Shown: positions 56,340 to 64,000 of the stretch, one piece after another
Position numbering within the stretch: the stretch's first letter is position 1
Layout of the letters: each line of letters starts with the position of its first letter
Source: Apoda limacodes
Lineage: Eukaryota; Arthropoda; Insecta; Lepidoptera; Limacodidae
DNA: 64,000 nt
Direction of reading: 5' to 3'
Assembly: GCA_946406115.1 (NCBI GenBank)
Contig: OX291560.1
Location: forward strand, 8,557,158 to 8,621,157
The notes under the pieces: model-generated
What the model saw: the letters and a program-made list of their open reading frames with translations, nothing else
Databases searched by the model: none
Told to the model about the DNA's origin: nothing
Translations under genes and position numbers: made by a program

Positions 56340-59300
56340 TAACATGATAGGTAAGTACCCTTATAAAAAAAGGAAATGTATGGCTTTTATATTAAGATCT
56401 AGATCTGTACAAAATTTCTTGTACAAAATTTACTCATTTCAGTTGGTAATCATAAAAATTATGGCTCAACGATGTTCTGGACAATTTTATAAGGGTTCCT
56501 TGTACGAAACTCTTAACCAAATTACATATTCATAATACCAATAAACATCAGATAAAAAACAATTATATTACATAGTTGTTAGACACGTTTGTAACATTAA
56601 GTATGTACGTAAGGTAAAGTGAACTAAATTTTGACACCGTTGTTTTCTTCAAGCAATCTCAAAACTTAACAGGTATAGAAACTTTGTTATAGTTAGCCTT
56701 TTTTTACTGTCAATTAAATTACAATTGTAATTAAAAACGTTAAAAGTACAGTTACTGTGAAAAATATCATTCCTAGTTCTCAGGCTGGGTCGAAATAAAA
56801 CGGTGTGCATGTTAACAAAAGTAATAATATAGAAGTCTTAATAAGAACACATCTACGGGCATCATAGCGAACAATAATAAAGAATAAAGCCAAAACATGG
56901 CATTCATTAACTTTAATTGGTGTTCTGACAGTTAACTGAACCCAAAAGCTTACATGTTTTGGGTTTAAAAGTTTATTTATGACGAGATTATATTCAACCT
57001 TATGTTCAGCAATAGACACTTTCAGTCATAATTTCCAATGCTGCTGTTGCAAGAAACAAAGGAAATTTCAGAAGTGAATTTCAGTCGAAGGCAAACTAGA
57101 ACAGAATAAGTAGCTGTGGGCTTCACCCCTGAATTTAAACCTGAATTGAATCACAATGCACGTTTTTATTTAGCATTCCACACATTAGTACTTAACATGT
57201 CATTCAAAGGCACCTAGACATCACAGAGTAACAATCATTTCTACCTTTCCCACAGATTGTTGCACACTCTTTCAGTGTGTAACATAATCCTTACTGTCAC
57301 ATTCATTAACAAACTCTACAGTAGACAGCAGCCCAAGCGAATTGCAGACGAGTATTACATCATGGAGGGGGGGGAAACCTCACAACCTTATTTGCTATCT
57401 GATAATTGATTATTAATTTGTCAGATCCTACAACCGTGTATAAAATGATCTAGAATTCTTGTCTTCTTAAATACTATATTCATATTTTGGATCGAGATAG
57501 TTATAACGAGTTGAATAAGGGGATGATGTAACGTAGAACGATAATTGTATTACTGTATGTATATATTTGTATGCACATACATAATAGCATAGCTATAGCC
57601 AATTCCCAGTTGTATAACGATTATTTATAAAACGGAAGACATAAGTGACTTATAAGAATCGTTTTGTGTCGCATCCTTATTATTTGTGCTGCAATATTCA
57701 GTTGAATATATACAATGGGGGGTAATCAAAACCACAGAATTAAGTCAACCGACATTTGTGGACCAACTTCATACAGCCTCACATGACGCTAGTTCTGTTA
57801 CCCATGACATGATCTAAAGTCTATACCGCTACCCCATCACCATGCATCATGCACTATTGATGCTTCACAAGTAACAATTACGGAGATGCAAGAAACGATA
57901 CCAGTTTAGTGACTACAGGAAAATATTTATAACTAACAACCTTATCTGCACAATCAAGCATAACAAACACAATGGCAACTAACGACAGGTACATATATAT
58001 AAAAAACAAAACCCAAGAAATAAATAAAAAAAAAGTGTAAATAGTTTAAATATCTAAAGAGACAAGCATAATGAACTTCATTTACACTTACTATTTAACC
58101 TCAAAATAAATATAGGGCTTATTCATGTCTTTTTGAAAGAGCGCATAGATTAATATGTATATACGGAAGAGCCCCTACAAGGGGCGTGATTTTTAAACCG
58201 CTTATTTAATTAGTGTCATAATTTTAACCCGCGGTTACACTGTTATACTTTTTAACATTCGAAGTTGATAAATTTAAAAACAGAAATATGTTTTTATTAG
58301 TTTAATATAAATTACCAGTGTAGAGAAACAGTTATAAAAAATAGTGACCATCATTTATACACAGACAATATCATTAATAATAAATAAACAATATTTAGCA
58401 TTAGCTTTTTTGATGCTCAACATCGTCTCCTTATAGGTATTGAGCCCTGTTTAAATATGTTACTGTTACCAGCACTCTGGTTACATAGTTTGTAAAAAGT
58501 TTTTAGATTTTCATCATATTTACAATGAAACATGAAGATTTAATTAAATTCAAGTCGACTAAATATGCTTCTCAAACATTAAATAAAAGAAAACGTTATA
58601 ATATAAATATTAAGTTCAAGTAAAAACCAATAGACCACGCGCGATGCACATATGGCACTGAACAGGCGGCGGTGGCGGCGCGGCGGTAGCAGTGCAGTTG
58701 GGGTCAAGGTTTTCATCGGTAGTGCGAATACAAGGCAAACTCAGTGTTTGTGTTATTTAACATAACGTTACTTAATAAAAACATCGCTTCTGATTAATAC
58801 ACTTACTAACTAATGGAAAAAAAAACAAAACATAGAAAGATCTCAAGCTTAAATTTTATTTAAAGTCAATTAAAGGTACTTCATTTCATTTTTAATACAG
58901 TTAGTGATATACAATCTGGTTTTTACAAGAGAATCACTAGTTCGGTTATTTATTTTAGTAACTTGCAGAGCACCGCAGTATGCTGATGCTGCACGATTTT
59001 AAATTATCCTCCTAAGTAATGAGAAACCTCAATGGAAATTGACACAAATCACGGCAGCGCGGCGGCGATACGTTGCTCTGTGGTAATTGACTTACGCCTG
59101 TACCTCGTAACTAATTATCCTACGTTGCTCTAGAAATACGCATTGGTAGTAAGAGCTGTGGTAAGAGTGAGCATGACTTAATGACGCGACAGCTGATGCT
59201 TACCTCTACGTGAGATCTCTGTGACATGTTTTTTCCATTGAATGTTAGAGCAAGCTGCTACACATACAGAAGTACTGTATGTATGTCAACATTATTACAT

Positions 59301-59359
59301 ATTTATGAGTAAACCTATTCAATTTATTTGTTGTTTTAATTTGTTAGTACAATACAATG
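56340..59359. other. Gene-poor stretch with a GC-rich patch
   Basis: 58635-58730 is strongly GC-rich (GGCGGCGGTGGCGGCGCGGC) and is followed by TCAGTGTTTGTG, so a promoter or first exon is conceivable, but no splice donor or coding frame stands out. CCCCTACAAGGGG (58172-58184) is a short hairpin. A second GC patch at 59055-59075 is unrecognised. The rest is AT-rich. Confidence 0.35.
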
Positions 59360-59530
59360 TCGAAGTCAAAGTCAATTTTTTTAATTTAAATTAGGTTTTT
59401 ACAAACACTTTTGAATCGTTAAAGTTATGAAATATAATTTTTCAAAAGCTCCCACTGACCCTCCGGTTCACAAATATTGATTACTACCGAGAAGAATCCG
59501 GCAAGAAACTCGATAGTTACTCTTTTAACA
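59360..59530 (-). mobile_element. LINE 3' tail repeat (TTGCCGGTTCTTCTC family)
   Basis: On the minus strand it reads GAGTTTCTTGCCGGATTCTT, CTCGGTAGTAATCAATATTT and TGAACCGGAGGGTCAGTGGG, ending in a TTTGACTTTGACTTCGAC tail. The order matches 10990-11190 and 35640-35795. The GACTTT repeats at its end are the terminal simple repeat of the LINE. Confidence 0.75.
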
Positions 59531-60055
59531 ATATAAAACATAATACATATTATTAAATATTATCATAAATAAGCTCATCATGGTATTATATTATTTTAAT
59601 TTTTATTTAGTTTACCGATGCGTCCTGTAATTGAACATCTTCAGTCTCATGGATGTCTTTACATTACCAGTTTCTTTAACACATTTCTTATATATCAAGT
59701 GATTTTCTAGAAAACATGGCATTGCATTGTTAGGGCTGACTAATTGTACAAGATATTCTTAAAAAAATCTTTTACGGTTAAAGTGTATAATAACTGATTC
59801 TATCTAGGTTTAATAATCGCAATGAAATCGCTATCGAGTGACTATTAATAGAATGATAGTTGGAAATAGCATGTTACACAAGCTACAAGTAATTCACATG
59901 CTGTAACAGCGCATTACGTCGGAACAATGCGTCTCGAACGGCATCAAATAGCTTCTTCGTGATGTACGGCACCGTTACAGCCACTCAAAGGATGGGAGCA
60001 CTTCCTCACGGCAAAGGAAGCAACACGACTATCAGTGTCTGTTACAATCAATTGC
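59531..60055. other. No gene seen
   Basis: AT-rich spacer with a minor GC patch at 59910-59945. Confidence 0.4.
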
Positions 60056-60419
60056 TTAAGAGGATACACTTCGCGGCGCCTCGCAGCGGGCTTCATACAA
60101 ACGAATTTCTCATTTGTTTTTGACATTTACTGATCAATCACTGTGAAATTTCTTAGTCATAATCCCAAGCTGAATACCTAAGTCTATTGTTTTTCCACTA
60201 TATTGTTTTTTTTAAAACCATTTGTATGAAAAACTAGAAACCTGTATAACTTTTGAACTATAAAATTTTATAGAAAACTGGCACACTGCAGACCTAGATA
60301 TTTATTACTAGAAAATGTCTTCAAAATTTCGTTGTGTTTGATCAACAAGTGTCAAAAATAAGTGAGAAATTCGTTTGTATGAAGCCCGCTGCGAGACGCC
60401 GCGAAGTGTATCCTCTTAA
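60056..60419. mobile_element. TTAA-flanked MITE, GAGGATAC family (intact copy)
   Basis: The body is 60060-60415 and has perfect TTAA duplications at 60056-60059 and 60416-60419. The left arm GAGGATACACTTCGCGGCGC, CTCGCAGCGGGCTTCATACA, AACGAATTTCTCA is mirrored on the right with one mismatch over 53 bp. Weaker similarity extends inward (TTTTTGACATTTACTGATCA against TTTTTGACACTTGTTGATCA). It is the same family and nearly the same length as 23051-23415. The near identity of its arms suggests recent insertion. Mobilisation by an unlinked TTAA-specific transposase is inferred. Confidence 0.9.
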
Positions 60420-60579
60420 GACTTGAGAATGACCCAAATGAGTGACGTAATTCGTAGATGAACCCTTTAGATAAGGTCACCAGACAACAGGTATTGTCCT
60501 GCCATGTCTTGATGACATTTTGGCCCTTTTGCAGGTCAAACACCATGGGATTTTTAACACGTGTCCTAGGAATAAATAT

Positions 60580-60665
60580 CTCAGTAAATGTCAAAGATAA
60601 GTAAGAAATTCGTTTGTATGAAAAGCATGCTGCGAGGCGCCGCGAATCGAATTTTTATAAGAAGA
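60580..60665 (+). repeat. TTAA-MITE (GAGGATAC family) right-arm fragment
   Basis: GTCAAAGATAAGTAAGAAAT, TCGTTTGTATGAAAAGCATG and CTGCGAGGCGCCGCGAATCG match the right arm of the intact copy. The tip reads AATTTTTATAAG where GTATCCTCTTAAG is expected. Only about 80 bp remain, 165 bp downstream of the intact copy. Confidence 0.75.
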
Positions 60666-62859
<2,194 letters not shown>

Positions 62860-62995
62860 ATCAAGATCAAAATCCTCCCGCCCTGTCTCTATCCTGACTT
62901 ACTTATAATTCGTCACACATTGAGGTGTGGGTGTGTTACAGCCACTGGTTCCGTTCTGAGGATAAAAACCATAGAGATATTGATACATACAACAT
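62860..62995 (+). repeat. RTE/SINE-like 3' tail repeat
   Basis: AATCCTCCCGCCCTGTCTCT, ATCCTGACTTACTTATAATT, GGTGTGGGTGTGTTACAGCC and ACTGGTTCCGTTCTGAGGAT, ending in TGATACATACAAC. ATCCTGACTTACTT recurs at 7119. It aligns loosely with 7380 and 38610. Confidence 0.5.
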
Positions 62996-63019
62996 TAACA
63001 CTAACACGTACAATTTCAC

Positions 63020-63305
63020 TCCCTCACAGCCTAGTTGGTAGTGCGGCCAGCTGCTGTGCAGAGGGTGTGGGTTCGATTCTCGCACTGGACAAACATTTAT
63101 GTAATCATATAAACATTTGTGTTTGTCTTGAGTCAGGGTGTATTTATGTATGATATGTATGAATTTACAAAAAAAAAGTAATTTTTATGTATTTGTATCC
63201 GTTGTCTTGTTGGTACTCATAAAACAAGCTTTGCTTACTTAGGGGCCAGACGGCGCTGTGTGTAATGTCCAAAAATATTTATTTATTTTATTTTTATTTA
63301 TTTCG
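63020..63305 (+). mobile_element. tRNA-derived SINE, family 2
   Basis: A-box AGCCTAGTTGGTAGTGCGG and B-box GTGGGTTCGATTCTCGC are clear and correctly spaced. The body has ACAAACATTTATGTAATC, GTGTTTGTCTTGAGTCAGGG, GTATTTGTATCCGTTGTCTT, GTTGGTACTCATAAAACAAG and CTTTGCTTACTTAGGGGCCA, then GTGTAATGTCCAAAAATATT and an ATTTATTT tail. I recognise the arrangement as a lepidopteran SINE whose right half is LINE-derived. It differs from family 1 throughout. The intact boxes suggest it may still be transcribable, but movement needs partner LINE proteins. Confidence 0.85.
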
Positions 63306-64000
63306 CATAAAACCCTGGTAACACGATCCCAATCAAATTGCCGCAATAACCTTTGACACCGCATACAATTCGCGTTATGTTTTAATTTAACGAGCATATA
63401 CTCTATCTTAAGCCGCCTTAAAAAAAAGAGCTGTAAAATGCAAAGAGCCTGCCTGTAAATAAGTAACGGTTAACAAGCAGGTGAGAATAATTTTATTATC
63501 TAGGTACACTTAGTGTTAAACACGAATAAACAAACTTAACCACATTGTTATTTTTATCCTTAATTACTTCAACTATAATATAATTCTTTCTTTTAACAGT
63601 TACATTAGCTTATAACAGTATTGTTTGTTAATTTAATTATTCAAGTTTTTCCCACAGCACCGTTAAGTTTATGAGCATTTACAAAGTAATGTAAATACTT
63701 TAAATGTAAAAAACGAGTAAATACAAAATAAATTTGAGGAAATGTAACTTTATCACTAGATATTTTTACGGGGGTCCTACTGTGATTTGTGTGAGCTTGA
63801 TTTGAGATCTTATAGTAAGGTACTCGTAAGAAGCCCGTAAGAATTTCTCATAGTGATGATATGAAACGTGATTATTTAAAGCAATTATGTAACTTCCGTC
63901 CAGTTTTATTATTTTAAGGTATTATTATGTCACTATATTACATACTATAATTGCAGTTCTTTTAAGCGGAATTCGGTTAGTTCCTCCCTTTAACTTAGTT
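63306..64000. other. No gene seen
   Basis: AT-rich DNA to the end of the window. Confidence 0.4.

Noticed and set aside
63020..63080. Possible functional tRNA gene
   Set aside because: The A- and B-boxes belong to a SINE with a LINE-like body, and the acceptor stem does not close.

Overview
The window is non-prokaryotic, AT-rich DNA. There is no operon structure, no ribosome binding site pattern and no long intact reading frame, and almost every recognisable segment is a mobile-element relic. Several repeats are types I know from moths and butterflies: non-autonomous Helitrons that start TCYATACTAATATTATA and end CTAG or CTGG, the GGGTTCCGTACC/ACGGAACCCTAAAAA repeat, tRNA-derived SINEs, LINE tails carrying TTGCCGGTTCTTCTC, and a mariner of the lepidopteran type. 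I therefore read it as intergenic or intronic DNA of a lepidopteran, probably a moth. The assignment rests on recognition, not on a database search.

No complete host protein gene was found. The best host candidate is a first exon on the minus strand (about 55306 down to 54852). It has an arthropod-type TCAGTC initiator, GC-richer upstream DNA and a splice donor reading ATG|GTAAGT, with any intron running leftward. Three weaker GC-rich, promoter-like patches lie near 24.0-24.3, 29.6-29.9 and 58.6-58.8 kb.

Layout. 1-4 kb: a full copy of the GGGTTCCG repeat, a non-autonomous hAT element with an 8-bp target duplication, and two 3' fragments of non-LTR family A. 4-10 kb: mostly featureless. 10.2-12.3 kb: a candidate DNA transposon whose ends contain palindromes, with other repeats nested inside. 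13-15 kb: two terminal-inverted-repeat MITEs. 17.3-17.9 kb: a GC-rich poly(A) retro-insertion with a 10-bp target duplication. 18.6-25.4 kb: Helitrons, a TAG microsatellite, a SINE and a TTAA-flanked MITE. 26.4-29.4 kb: family A and family B non-LTR relics. 31.05-32.86 kb: a broken mariner nested in a TTAA-flanked element. 34-43.5 kb: dense MITEs, a second hAT-type element (679 bp), RTE and LINE tails, and a 372-bp foldback. 45.6-47.6 kb: a 2-kb minus-strand family A endonuclease/reverse transcriptase relic. 50-56 kb: a SINE, a full GGGTTCCG repeat, LINE tails, the candidate exon and a Helitron. 59-64 kb: a LINE tail, TTAA MITEs, a long AC microsatellite and a second SINE family.

The interacting parts are autonomous elements and their parasites: non-LTR relics are the kind of source that mobilises SINEs, and absent transposases presumably moved the MITEs. 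The most informative items are the nested mariner, which carries a lost catalytic residue and a 128-bp tandem duplication; the two TTAA|GAGG MITE families; the palindrome-ended 10.2-12.3 kb element; and the two hAT-type elements with perfect 8-bp target duplications.
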